A program made the position numbers and the translations under genes. The notes beneath the pieces were generated by a model that made no database searches, was not told where the DNA came from, and saw nothing but the letters and a program-made list of their open reading frames with translations. From a virus: a DNA stretch of 22,910 nt. Below, piece by piece: positions 17,167 through 22,910 of this stretch. Positions within the stretch are counted from its first letter, which is position 1. Each line of letters opens with the position of its first letter. The DNA lies in IMG/VR virus record IMGVR_UViG_3300030012_000072, positions 1-22,910 of that record; one strand, written 5' to 3'.

Positions 17167-17388
17167 TTAAACGTACCTACTAGAGTTTGCCATAACGTCA
17201 TCTCCTATCTCTCGTAGATAACGAACGAGACTAGCAACCTTAAACGTTCCCTCATACTCTGGAAAACCACGTTCCATCGTCTTCACAAACTCCTCTGGGT
17301 CTACCGCCTGATAGTCCAGTTCGATATGCCCATCAGTGTTCATAACACATGTCAGGTTAAATAACTCAGCTTTAGCTTTCTTTGCCAT
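17167..17388 (-). CDS. Small hypothetical protein, last gene of the - strand operon
   Basis: The chosen start (MAKKAKAELFNL) gives 73 residues; AAGG lies about 9 nt upstream and the start overlaps the preceding gene by 17 nt. An upstream in-frame GTG (17457) would lengthen it but has no support. The sequence is a small alpha/beta type with HIELDYQAVDPEEF and a C-terminal helix; no Cys pairs, membrane span or catalytic motif. I do not recognise the family. It ends only 4 bp from the stop of the convergent + strand gene, and no strong - strand terminator is visible beyond it. Confidence 0.55.
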   Translation of the reverse strand: MAKKAKAELFNLTCVMNTDGHIELDYQAVDPEEFVKTMERGFPEYEGTFKVASLVRYLREIGDDVMANSSRYV

Positions 17389-17791
17389 CTTTGTATGCCT
17401 TAAATACGTCGGTGGAAAACAGTTTCTGAAGGCTGAGTAAATACATACGAGCCGCACCGTTATCCCCCCCGGATACGGTGCGTTTTTCGTCTAGGTTGTC
17501 TATGATAAGTTTTAGGGATGGGACATCGAACACGAGCGTTGCAAAAGTCTCGTCGCCAATACAGAGGTTGTGGAACCAGTAGTCGGACTTGGTTGCGTTG
17601 ATACCACTAGGTTTACCATAGCACTCGTATTCAATGGCTATGTTGCCAGTTCGAACCCACATGTCTCGCTCTGACTTGACCTCTATCTTCTTATCCTGCA
17701 GCATGTCAGCAACACGCTTCTCACGTACCTTTCCGTACTGCAGGTCTATGTCAAACTTCTTACGGTCTGCTACACACGGTTCCATACTCAT
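17372..17791 (-). CDS. Putative PD-(D/E)XK-like nuclease-fold protein
   Basis: The protein has 139 residues. The N-terminal half shows FDIDLQYGKVRE (E24), then KIEVKSER (E37-V-K39) and TGNIAIEYECYGKPSGI (about 48-64), an arrangement resembling the core of PD-(D/E)XK nucleases such as resolvase- or restriction-like phage proteins. KSDYW (68-72) is typical of the same phage family as I recall it. The C-terminal SGGDNGAARMYLLSLQKL completes a compact domain. The start overlaps the stop of the 42-residue gene (ATGA). Cleavage activity is inference; the active site is not fully identifiable. A G7 run and a + strand terminator hairpin lie inside the gene. Confidence 0.5.
   Translation of the reverse strand: MSMEPCVADRKKFDIDLQYGKVREKRVADMLQDKKIEVKSERDMWVRTGNIAIEYECYGKPSGINATKSDYWFHNLCIGDETFATLVFDVPSLKLIIDNLDEKRTVSGGDNGAARMYLLSLQKLFSTDVFKAYKDGKES
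17453..17487 (+). terminator. Strong rho-independent terminator for + strand late transcripts
   Basis: Left arm 17453-17465 (CGCACCG, bulged T17460, TATCC), a five-C loop 17466-17470 and right arm 17471-17482 (GGATACGGTGCG) form a 12-bp GC-rich stem, followed directly by TTTTT (17483-17487). The T-run is only on the + strand, so it should end late transcription about 300 bp past the last late gene, inside the opposing - strand gene. Confidence 0.75.
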
Positions 17792-17916
17792 GAGAACTTA
17801 CCTATCAATGCAAGCACTACTTCATACGCACCATACAAAAACAGTGCAGTGACACACACCTTTAAGAACTTGTTCATGCCATCATCTGACATGCGTTCCC
17901 ACTCTGGTCTACTCAT
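17788..17916 (-). CDS. 42-residue single-span membrane peptide
   Basis: This short ORF fills the gap between two larger - strand genes. It starts inside the end of the upstream gene (8-nt overlap) and its TGA overlaps the next ATG (ATGA). The polar N-terminus (MSRPEWERMSDDGMNKFL) is followed by one hydrophobic segment at about 19-39 (KVCVTALFLYGAYEVVLALI). GGGGGAG just upstream can serve as ribosome-binding site. The double overlap makes it likely to be translated. Function unknown; a small membrane-active or envelope-modifying peptide is possible. Confidence 0.6.
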   Translation of the reverse strand: MSRPEWERMSDDGMNKFLKVCVTALFLYGAYEVVLALIGKFS

Positions 17917-18202
17917 GCTCTCCCCCTATGCCTCTACCAAGACCACCAAAGTATTGTGGCCTTTTACGTGCAACCTCAAACGTGGCTACGGTTATTACTA
18001 TACCAGCTATCAGGATACTATGCAATAGCGCACTTACACCAAATACGGTGATAGACCCAATATACATTGAAAAGATGATACACCACATCCACGCAAGAAG
18101 TTGCATAACAAGATGTCTTGTATTCATATCAGGTATGTTTCGCAAAGGATTGTGTTTACTATTCATAATCACATTCCAACTGTCATGTACAAATTTACTC
18201 AT
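17909..18202 (-). CDS. Small two-span membrane protein, unknown function
   Basis: The ATG at 18202 overlaps the NrdJ stop by one base (TGATG); an in-frame GTG 3 nt earlier is an alternative. The product has 97 residues. An amphipathic N-terminus (HDSWNVIMNSKHNPLRNIPD) is followed by two hydrophobic segments at about 31-49 and 53-75, then a basic Gly-rich tail (RKRPQYFGGLGRGIGG). I recall similar proteins in marine phages but no assigned function. It probably sits in the host inner membrane. It could be a holin-like or superinfection-related protein, but its place in the replication operon argues against a late lysis role. No catalytic motif is seen. Confidence 0.65.
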   Translation of the reverse strand: MSKFVHDSWNVIMNSKHNPLRNIPDMNTRHLVMQLLAWMWCIIFSMYIGSITVFGVSALLHSILIAGIVITVATFEVARKRPQYFGGLGRGIGGEHE

Positions 18203-20130
18203 CACGCAGCACTCAAATCAACAACTTCACAAACACCAGCCGTACAAGCAAGTTCACGGGAACCACTAGTATTGTCTTCTTTCTCGAACAGACTTAGCTG
18301 ATTCCAATCTAGCTTCACGTCTTTGTACGTTTGTTGCCACTCAAGATAGTCTTCCTTTTCGATATCCTGATAAGGAGCCTGCTGATAACTGTGGTCACTA
18401 TGCGGTAAGAACGATACCCCGGAGGCTACATCGAAGTTCTCATACACCCATGCTCCTACATCCATCCACTCGTTTTCTTTGACAGATATAGTTACAGATG
18501 GCTTGTGTTCGCACCAGTGCAGCGCATACGTCTTCCACAGTTCTAGTTGTTCTATGGCTGTCATCTGAGTTCGCGTTACGGCGTTGCTGGGAGACCTCAT
18601 AGCAAACGAGAACACAGTGGTTGAATCTGGTTTCATAACACATCGTTCGTGGGGTACACCTGCCTCAATCATAAACTGAGTTAGCGGGTCTTTGTTATCG
18701 CCGCGAACTGTCCTGATGTAGTAATCGTTGTGCCGTGCATGAATACCACTAGCGGTATCGGTTAGTTGTGACACAGTACCCGACGGCTTTACACAGGTGA
18801 TTGCAGCGGATACTGGGATTCCAAGCATGTTCGCATACTTGTCGTTCGTCTTGACGGACTCTTCCCGCATCTCCTGTAACCACCTTTTGCTGTCTACGTT
18901 CTTTGACAGAACTGCGTGGTCCATAATACCAGTTAAGGATACGCCCAACAAGCGTTCTTCCTCTGTGTTCTTTTTCCATACGCTCCTCAAATACTTGAAG
19001 TCTGTTAGGGTGGACTGCAGGGTTCCTAGTATAGTTGCTATGCGAACCTTACGCTTGAGGCTGGCTAGGTCATCTGTTTCGCGAACCATCACCTCTGATA
19101 GGTTACAGAACTGATACGGACGTAGGATTATCTCAGAGCATGGGTTAGTACCCCACATATGTCCTGTCTCTCGCCGTCCATTCTGAGCAACCTGTTTGTC
19201 AGCAGCCTCACGGTTGAACATACCACGTTCACCAGATTTACTATCGTACAACGCAAGCCATTCACGCATAAACGTACCCATCTCAGGCTTGCCTTTGTAG
19301 GCTACAGAGTTGTTAGCCAAGGCACGTTGGCCCTCGTTCTCCCACCACTGACCAGACTTAGCATGTGCCATTTGGTCGTCGTTCAAGTTTGACAGACTAA
19401 TCAAAGCTGACCGTCTGACTCCCCCCACAACTACAATCTCACCAATCTTACACATCAAGTCGTGACACTCGATAGGAAACAGTCTGCGTCCCTGTGCTTT
19501 CTTGAAGGTCTCCACAGTAAAGCGGAACAGGTCATCAAGGGGCTGCGGCCCAGATGCTCTACCACCCATTGTCTTGAGACGCTCACCAGCAGCACGAACT
19601 TGTGACATATCCCACGTAGGAATCTGCCCTGCATACAGTAACGCAATCAGTTCGCGAAGTGACTTGGCCCAACCGGGCTTCGAATCGCCAACCTTGATTA
19701 CAGTATCTGTATCGTGCATAGCATCACTAACCACAGGCAGCTTGTCTACATTCTCACGCTCTACTGAAAACCCAACACCTGTACCACACATAAGAATATA
19801 CATACACTCATCGAATGAGCGTGGACTATCTACGGGTATATACGAGCAGTTGTATCCTGAGATGTTGTCACGAGCAAGAGCAGGGCCAGATGTCATCATA
19901 GCTCTCATGGACGGCATCACTTCGAGGTTTAGTATAGCCTCGCGAATCTCCTCTACGTCCTTCTTAGGCAGTTCATAGTTGTGCTTCCCGCGAACCTGAT
20001 TGACCATAAAGTCAACATAACGGTCAACCGTCTCGTGCCAATCCTCACGACGTTGCTCGGAATCCAGCCAACGTGCATATCGTGACTTGTGGATAAATTG
20101 TTGATAGGTGGTTGGTAACATATTACTCAT
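18202..20130 (-). CDS. nrdJ: Adenosylcobalamin-dependent (class II) ribonucleoside-triphosphate reductase, monomeric
   Basis: The product has 642 residues from the ATG at 20130, chosen because AAGGA and a GA-rich tract lie just upstream; a start at 20169 would add 13 residues inside the preceding gene. Key elements of monomeric class II RNR are present: NCSY (C95), GTGVGFSVE (116-124), GGVRRSALISLSN (236-248), NPCSE (N329, C331, E333; the thiyl-radical Cys and its partners), FCNLSE (C342, redox partner of C95), KPSGT (448-452), and a C-terminal CTAGVC pair (C629, C634) that passes electrons to the active site. It converts ribonucleotides to deoxynucleotides for phage DNA synthesis and needs host or environmental vitamin B12. 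It is oxygen-independent, and no subunit B is needed. Confidence 0.95.
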   Translation of the reverse strand: MSNMLPTTYQQFIHKSRYARWLDSEQRREDWHETVDRYVDFMVNQVRGKHNYELPKKDVEEIREAILNLEVMPSMRAMMTSGPALARDNISGYNCSYIPVDSPRSFDECMYILMCGTGVGFSVERENVDKLPVVSDAMHDTDTVIKVGDSKPGWAKSLRELIALLYAGQIPTWDMSQVRAAGERLKTMGGRASGPQPLDDLFRFTVETFKKAQGRRLFPIECHDLMCKIGEIVVVGGVRRSALISLSNLNDDQMAHAKSGQWWENEGQRALANNSVAYKGKPEMGTFMREWLALYDSKSGERGMFNREAADKQVAQNGRRETGHMWGTNPCSEIILRPYQFCNLSEVMVRETDDLASLKRKVRIATILGTLQSTLTDFKYLRSVWKKNTEEERLLGVSLTGIMDHAVLSKNVDSKRWLQEMREESVKTNDKYANMLGIPVSAAITCVKPSGTVSQLTDTASGIHARHNDYYIRTVRGDNKDPLTQFMIEAGVPHERCVMKPDSTTVFSFAMRSPSNAVTRTQMTAIEQLELWKTYALHWCEHKPSVTISVKENEWMDVGAWVYENFDVASGVSFLPHSDHSYQQAPYQDIEKEDYLEWQQTYKDVKLDWNQLSLFEKEDNTSGSRELACTAGVCEVVDLSAA

Positions 20131-20281
20131 TGTCTTCTCTTTCCTTTGGATAATATACGTGTACTTCACTGTTACAATTAGAACAGTGTAGGTTGGTTAC
20201 CATGCTATATTCAGAATCTTCTTCTGATATATCGTGGTCTCCGCCCCAAATTAATTCTGTATTGCAATGCCAACAGTTCAT
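20123..20281 (-). CDS. 52-residue double-CxxC zinc-ribbon protein
   Basis: This is a short ORF between the DUF3310 gene and nrdJ. Its ATG overlaps the upstream stop (ATGA) and its end overlaps the nrdJ start by 8 nt. CWHC (C3, C6) and CSNC (C33, C36) are 26 residues apart, which fits a zinc ribbon; the segment between is acidic with WGGDH and MVTNLH, and the tail is charged. Its existence is well supported by tiling and the four cysteines. Function is unknown. Tight coupling to nrdJ invites the idea of a redox or regulatory partner of the reductase, but zinc-bound cysteines would not usually act as thiol donors. Confidence 0.75.
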   Translation of the reverse strand: MNCWHCNTELIWGGDHDISEEDSEYSMVTNLHCSNCNSEVHVYYPKEREDNE

Positions 20282-20559
20282 TCTGTTTTCTCATCAATTA
20301 ACTTTTGGAGATACCACTGGGCTTTTTTGAGGTCTTGTAGTTTGCCTTTGTATCTGTATCGCCAGACGTACTTGATGATGTTCCCTTGTAGGTATTGTTC
20401 AAAGCCTGTACCCGTCGCCGCCCTGATTGCCTCAATGCACTCGATACCTGCCTGATTGTAGTGGAAGGGTTTGTCAACCATGTCATATCCGCTATATGCC
20501 TCTTTACCTGCTTGTTCGTTTTCTTCTATCTTTTTCATGATGTTCATGTAACTCGTCAT
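20278..20559 (-). CDS. DUF3310 family protein
   Basis: The protein has 93 residues. DKPFHYNQAGIECIEAI (about 29-45) and GNIIKYVWRYRYKGK (59-73), followed by DLKKAQWYL, are the defining elements of the DUF3310 (SaV-like) family, found widely in phage genomes next to replication and nucleotide genes. Residues 1-25 are a charged variable N-terminus. Its start overlaps the MazG stop (ATGA) and its stop overlaps the zinc-ribbon start. The molecular function of the family is not established; its neighbours suggest a link with nucleotide metabolism or host takeover. Confidence 0.85.
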   Translation of the reverse strand: MTSYMNIMKKIEENEQAGKEAYSGYDMVDKPFHYNQAGIECIEAIRAATGTGFEQYLQGNIIKYVWRYRYKGKLQDLKKAQWYLQKLIDEKTE

Positions 20560-20897
20560 CGGTTGTCCCCGTCTCCACTTATCTTACCACGTTTAGCACG
20601 GTCATTCAACTTGTGTATGTTGCCTTGCGCTATGTGTTGTAAATTGTAGCCAATGTCATTAGCAAGTGCTGCACAATACCATAGCACATCACCTATTTCA
20701 CTTGCAAGCTCTCCCTTCTTAAGTTCGAATCCTTCAACATCGTAACCGTCACGTACAAACTTCTTTACTTTGTTAGCAACCTCACCAGCTTCACCAGCTA
20801 GGCCAAGAGCAGGGTAAGTTATCTTATGACTATCGGGATAGATAGCAGTCCTAACCGCTTGTTTTTGATAGTAATTTAGGCTCCACTGGTCTTTCAT
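20556..20897 (-). CDS. mazG: MazG-like nucleoside triphosphate pyrophosphohydrolase
   Basis: The protein has 113 residues, a single all-helical MazG-type domain. The metal-binding signature is present: E36-x2-E39 (LAGEAGEV) and E67-x2-D70 (ELASEIGDVLWY), correctly spaced. The C-terminal KLNDRAKRGKISGDGDNR is typical of phage-type MazG-like proteins. Such enzymes hydrolyse NTPs or dNTPs to the monophosphate and pyrophosphate; phage copies have been proposed to reshape nucleotide pools or alarmone levels, but the substrate cannot be told from sequence. It starts inside the stop of the preceding gene (ATGA) and is part of the nucleotide cluster with nrdJ. Confidence 0.88.
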   Translation of the reverse strand: MKDQWSLNYYQKQAVRTAIYPDSHKITYPALGLAGEAGEVANKVKKFVRDGYDVEGFELKKGELASEIGDVLWYCAALANDIGYNLQHIAQGNIHKLNDRAKRGKISGDGDNR

Positions 20898-21250
20898 TGC
20901 TTCTCTCCAAAATCTACTTTAACTATGTTATCCTCACGGGCAATTACTTTGTCTATAATTTTGTTATCTTCATCACTGTTCGATTCTTTCTTGAATGAGT
21001 TTGCCATAGCTACGAAACTAAGTCTAGCCATACCAGCATCCCACACACTGTCAAAGTCATTCTCCATCATCTCTATGATACCTGACAAGATTACCATACC
21101 AGCAGGCACACTTTCTAAATCAACTGTGTTACCTTTCGTGGTATCGTAAGCTGTCATCGAAAACGAATCCTCGTCTTCGTAGTTAAGAATAAGGTAATAC
21201 CTATTTGGGAGCAAGCTAGCTCGTTCCACCTGATTGTTTATATCATCCAT
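20894..21250 (-). CDS. Hypothetical 118-residue protein of the replication operon
   Basis: The start at 21250 (MDDINNQVERASLLPNRYY) was chosen over a longer frame because it overlaps the endonuclease I stop by only 8 nt, matching the style of the operon, while the upstream extension is the shadow of the endonuclease gene. The sequence has an N-terminal beta region (YYLILNYEDEDSFSMTAYD), a hydrophobic helix (VPAGMVILSGIIEMM) that is too polar for a confident membrane span, and an acidic/charged C-terminus. No motif is recognised. Its stop overlaps the MazG start (ATGA). Confidence 0.6.
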   Translation of the reverse strand: MDDINNQVERASLLPNRYYLILNYEDEDSFSMTAYDTTKGNTVDLESVPAGMVILSGIIEMMENDFDSVWDAGMARLSFVAMANSFKKESNSDEDNKIIDKVIAREDNIVKVDFGEKQ

Positions 21251-21737
21251 CTTTAAGCCACTCCTCTGGGATTGCTTTCTCTGCCCACACAAAGTTGTGC
21301 TTAGTTGCCCAAGCAGCGTAGGTGGTTTTACTACCTCTATAAATTTTGTTTTTTGCGTTGAGGAACACAAACCGGATATCAAGGTCTGGGTGTTGCTGTT
21401 TGATAAGCAACATCTTAACACGGTCCCCCTTATCTAAATGACCCTTGGCTTCTATGTACAACTCTTTATGAGGAATATAGAAGTCGGGTGTGTAATTACG
21501 GGGCTTTGGTATATACGTTAGTTTCTTCGATTCGTATTCGAATGTAATGCCTTTTTCTGCAAGGGCTTTGGCTATGTTGATTTCAAACATAGACCGATAT
21601 CTTGTGTTTCTCATAATTCTAGCAGGGGAAATGATGTCTTTGCCAGACTTAGCCTTTTTAAGAGATACTGTTCTACTTTTGGTGTATGCTTTTCTAGGTA
21701 GTTTAGTTCTTCGCTTAACAGCATTGTCGGTAGACAT
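21243..21737 (-). CDS. Endonuclease I (T7 gp3-like Holliday-junction resolvase)
   Basis: The protein has 164 residues. All catalytic positions of T7 endonuclease I have counterparts: E52 (SMFE), E67 (TFEYE), D85 (YTPDF), E96 and K98 (YIEAKG). The following LLIKQQHPDLDIRFVFLNAKNK and the C-terminal KAIPEEWLK also match the family. The enzyme cleaves branched DNA and helps break down host DNA and resolve phage recombination or packaging junctions. The start is uncertain: 21737 gives a Lys/Arg-rich 41-residue arm but overlaps the preceding gene by 127 nt; ATG 21614 gives a 123-residue protein beginning MRNTRYRSMFE with an exact ATGA overlap. Neither has a strong ribosome-binding site. Confidence 0.9.
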   Translation of the reverse strand: MSTDNAVKRRTKLPRKAYTKSRTVSLKKAKSGKDIISPARIMRNTRYRSMFEINIAKALAEKGITFEYESKKLTYIPKPRNYTPDFYIPHKELYIEAKGHLDKGDRVKMLLIKQQHPDLDIRFVFLNAKNKIYRGSKTTYAAWATKHNFVWAEKAIPEEWLKDG

Positions 21738-22006
21738 ACAGTAACGCCCATCCTCAAGTTGTGATTGATTTGTTGAAATTCTTCTTCGATACGAATTATA
21801 TCCCTAGCTTCCGTGTCGGAAACAAGATAACCAGTGTCGCTATAGTTATTGCGTAGGGTGAGGGGCAGCGATGTTTCCAATCCGCGAACATGCACGGTTG
21901 CTGGGTTACCACCCCTCTCCTCATGTGATTCCACATAAACACACCGCAAGGCTGGATTCATAGTCAGCAACTTACGTGGGTATGTCTCTGTGTATAGAAG
22001 GGGCAT
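21611..22006 (-). CDS. Hypothetical 131-residue protein
   Basis: It starts within the stop of the nuclease gene (TGATG), the usual junction type of this operon, which supports its reality. It contains VYVESHEERGGNPATVHVRGLETSLPL (beta-rich, about 24-50), a helical central part (TEARDIIRIEEEFQQINHNL), and a Leu-rich C-terminal helix region (about 98-131). No motif I recognise; no membrane span. The last 127 nt are also open in the endonuclease I frame, so one of the two readings there may be non-functional unless the segment codes twice. Confidence 0.6.
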   Translation of the reverse strand: MPLLYTETYPRKLLTMNPALRCVYVESHEERGGNPATVHVRGLETSLPLTLRNNYSDTGYLVSDTEARDIIRIEEEFQQINHNLRMGVTVCLPTMLLSEELNYLEKHTPKVEQYLLKRLSLAKTSFPLLEL

Positions 22007-22893
22007 CAGATGCTCCTGTTAACTATCTTGGTGTACCAAGCTTTCGGTGGGAACTTAGCCTTAGATGTAATCTTATCGTGATACTCTGCTTTCTTCCAGC
22101 AGTGTTCTTTAAACGAACAGAAAGTACAGGTCTTCGGCATCAGTTTGTTACCTGTGTAAATCTTCTCGCCTTTAACGGTGTAGGATTCGTCAACTGCCTC
22201 GAAAGGTATCTTGAACTTATCATCCTTGAGAAGGCTCTCCACGCGGCTCCTAGCGTCAGCAATGTACCTTTTACGGTCCTCTTCTTGGTCGGCAGGTGCT
22301 TCTACAAAATCCCACTCACCGGACGATTTGTTGATAGCTATCCAACCACCAAACGGCATGTCCTGTGACTCTGAATATAGAAAGCCCTGCATGATGTAAC
22401 CAAAGGGGTCATCCTCTTTGATTACCTCATAGCCGCCACGGTTCGAAAACTTGTTGTCAAAAGACCACGGGCTAGTTGACTTAACATCCCATACTTTATC
22501 CTGACCATCGTTTAAGATAATGTCTAAAGTTCCCTTAACATCTGTGTCGCCTAGTTTTAAACTGCACTGTCGCTGAGTATCAACAACGGTAACTCCCGCA
22601 GCTTTCATAACAAACACTGCAATCGCTTCAACAAGGTCACCCATGAGGAAACGCATAATATCATTATACGCAACCTCTTGGGTGTGGCCTTTTTTTTCCA
22701 TCTTCTGCTGACACAGGGGACGGCCCAGACCTGACATACGAATACGGTAGCCACCACGAGATGACAACTGTTTTCGCAAGGAGTCCTTACAGTCTTCTCC
22801 GAACTGTTCTATCAGGTCGTCAAAGCGGGAAGAGTCAATCTCCCCCCGCCCTGCTTTCTTCAAGAAGTCCTGTACTTCCAGAAGGGCTATCAT
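22006..22893 (-). CDS. Cas4/AddB-like PD-(D/E)XK exonuclease with Fe-S cluster cysteines
   Basis: The protein has 295 residues. Nuclease core: GDLVEA (E89), GTLD (D124), WDVKS (D136, K138) and QGFLY (Q169, Y173), corresponding to the PD-(D/E)XK motifs including the RecB-type Q-x3-Y. Cys61 plus C256-x2-C259-x5-C265 near the C-terminus match the four-cysteine 4Fe-4S arrangement of Cas4/AddB-type nucleases. In phages such proteins act as DNA exonucleases in recombination or host DNA degradation. The start ATG overlaps a TGA in the frame of six upstream codons (22910-22890), suggesting another gene of the same operon just outside the window. Confidence 0.85.
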   Translation of the reverse strand: MIALLEVQDFLKKAGRGEIDSSRFDDLIEQFGEDCKDSLRKQLSSRGGYRIRMSGLGRPLCQQKMEKKGHTQEVAYNDIMRFLMGDLVEAIAVFVMKAAGVTVVDTQRQCSLKLGDTDVKGTLDIILNDGQDKVWDVKSTSPWSFDNKFSNRGGYEVIKEDDPFGYIMQGFLYSESQDMPFGGWIAINKSSGEWDFVEAPADQEEDRKRYIADARSRVESLLKDDKFKIPFEAVDESYTVKGEKIYTGNKLMPKTCTFCSFKEHCWKKAEYHDKITSKAKFPPKAWYTKIVNRSI

Positions 22894-22910
22894 CCCGCTA
22901 ACCGATTAGC

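Noticed and set aside
17161-17200. Possible - strand terminator at the convergent junction
   Set aside because: There is an A-run on the + strand (U-run for - transcripts), but the adjoining inverted repeat pairs only about 4 A/T-rich bases.
19502-19978. 158-residue + strand open frame inside nrdJ
   Set aside because: It lies antisense to highly conserved catalytic segments of the reductase; Arg/Ser-rich composition is typical of a shadow frame.
21976-22368. 130-residue + strand open frame opposite the Fe-S nuclease
   Set aside because: It is antisense to the conserved cysteine and nuclease region, and no recognisable domain is seen.

Overview
The window reads as part of a tailed double-stranded DNA phage genome, most likely a marine podovirus-like phage of a Gram-negative host. 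The reasons are near-total coding density (largest gap between genes 45 bp), genes joined by 1-20 nt overlaps, a late-gene block on the + strand, and a nucleotide-metabolism/nuclease block on the - strand that meets it head to head near 17.16 kb. Many proteins (the YIG-type fibre N-termini, the hendecad-repeat virion protein, the small zinc ribbon, DUF3310, the MazG-like enzyme, the B12-dependent ribonucleotide reductase) resemble, from memory, families common in marine alphaproteobacterial phages. The exact genus cannot be fixed here: head, portal, terminase and polymerase genes lie outside the window. No integrase, repressor, tRNA, IS element or CRISPR array is visible, which is compatible with a lytic phage.

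Region 1 (1-7372, + strand) is the tail/fibre region. It holds the 3' end of a structural gene, a 683-residue beta-rich fibre-like protein, and then, after an exact-consensus sigma70-type promoter at 2293-2321, a run of small to mid-size modular fibre or receptor-binding proteins. Two divergent copies of a tail-assembly-chaperone-like protein are interspersed (3610-3798 and 4956-5168). The fibres share N-terminal adaptor modules and have unrelated C-termini, which suggests a multi-protein or swappable host-recognition apparatus.

Region 2 (7369-7735) holds a small protein resembling the C-terminal part of tail-fibre assembly proteins and a 48-residue single-span holin-like protein too short for routine ORF calls.

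Region 3 (7738-17162, + strand) encodes six proteins of 472, 158, 176, 650, 1503 and 177 residues. Their sizes, order and composition suggest internal virion/DNA-ejection proteins. Three of them share a short linear motif, and one has a clear 11-residue repeat.

Region 4 (22910 down to 17167, - strand) is a tightly overlapping operon. In transcription order it encodes a Cas4/AddB-like Fe-S PD-(D/E)XK nuclease, an unknown 131-residue protein, a T7 gp3-like endonuclease I, an unknown 118-residue protein, a MazG-like pyrophosphohydrolase, a DUF3310 protein, a 52-residue double-CxxC zinc-ribbon protein, a monomeric class II ribonucleotide reductase (NrdJ), a two-span membrane protein, a 42-residue membrane peptide, a putative PD-(D/E)XK-like protein and a small unknown protein. 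Together these fit degradation and processing of DNA and supply of deoxynucleotides for phage replication.

The strongest non-coding signals are the exact-consensus promoter at 2293-2321 and a strong + strand terminator hairpin at 17453-17487. The terminator lies inside a gene of the opposing operon, so late transcripts should run about 300 nt antisense to early/middle genes before stopping.
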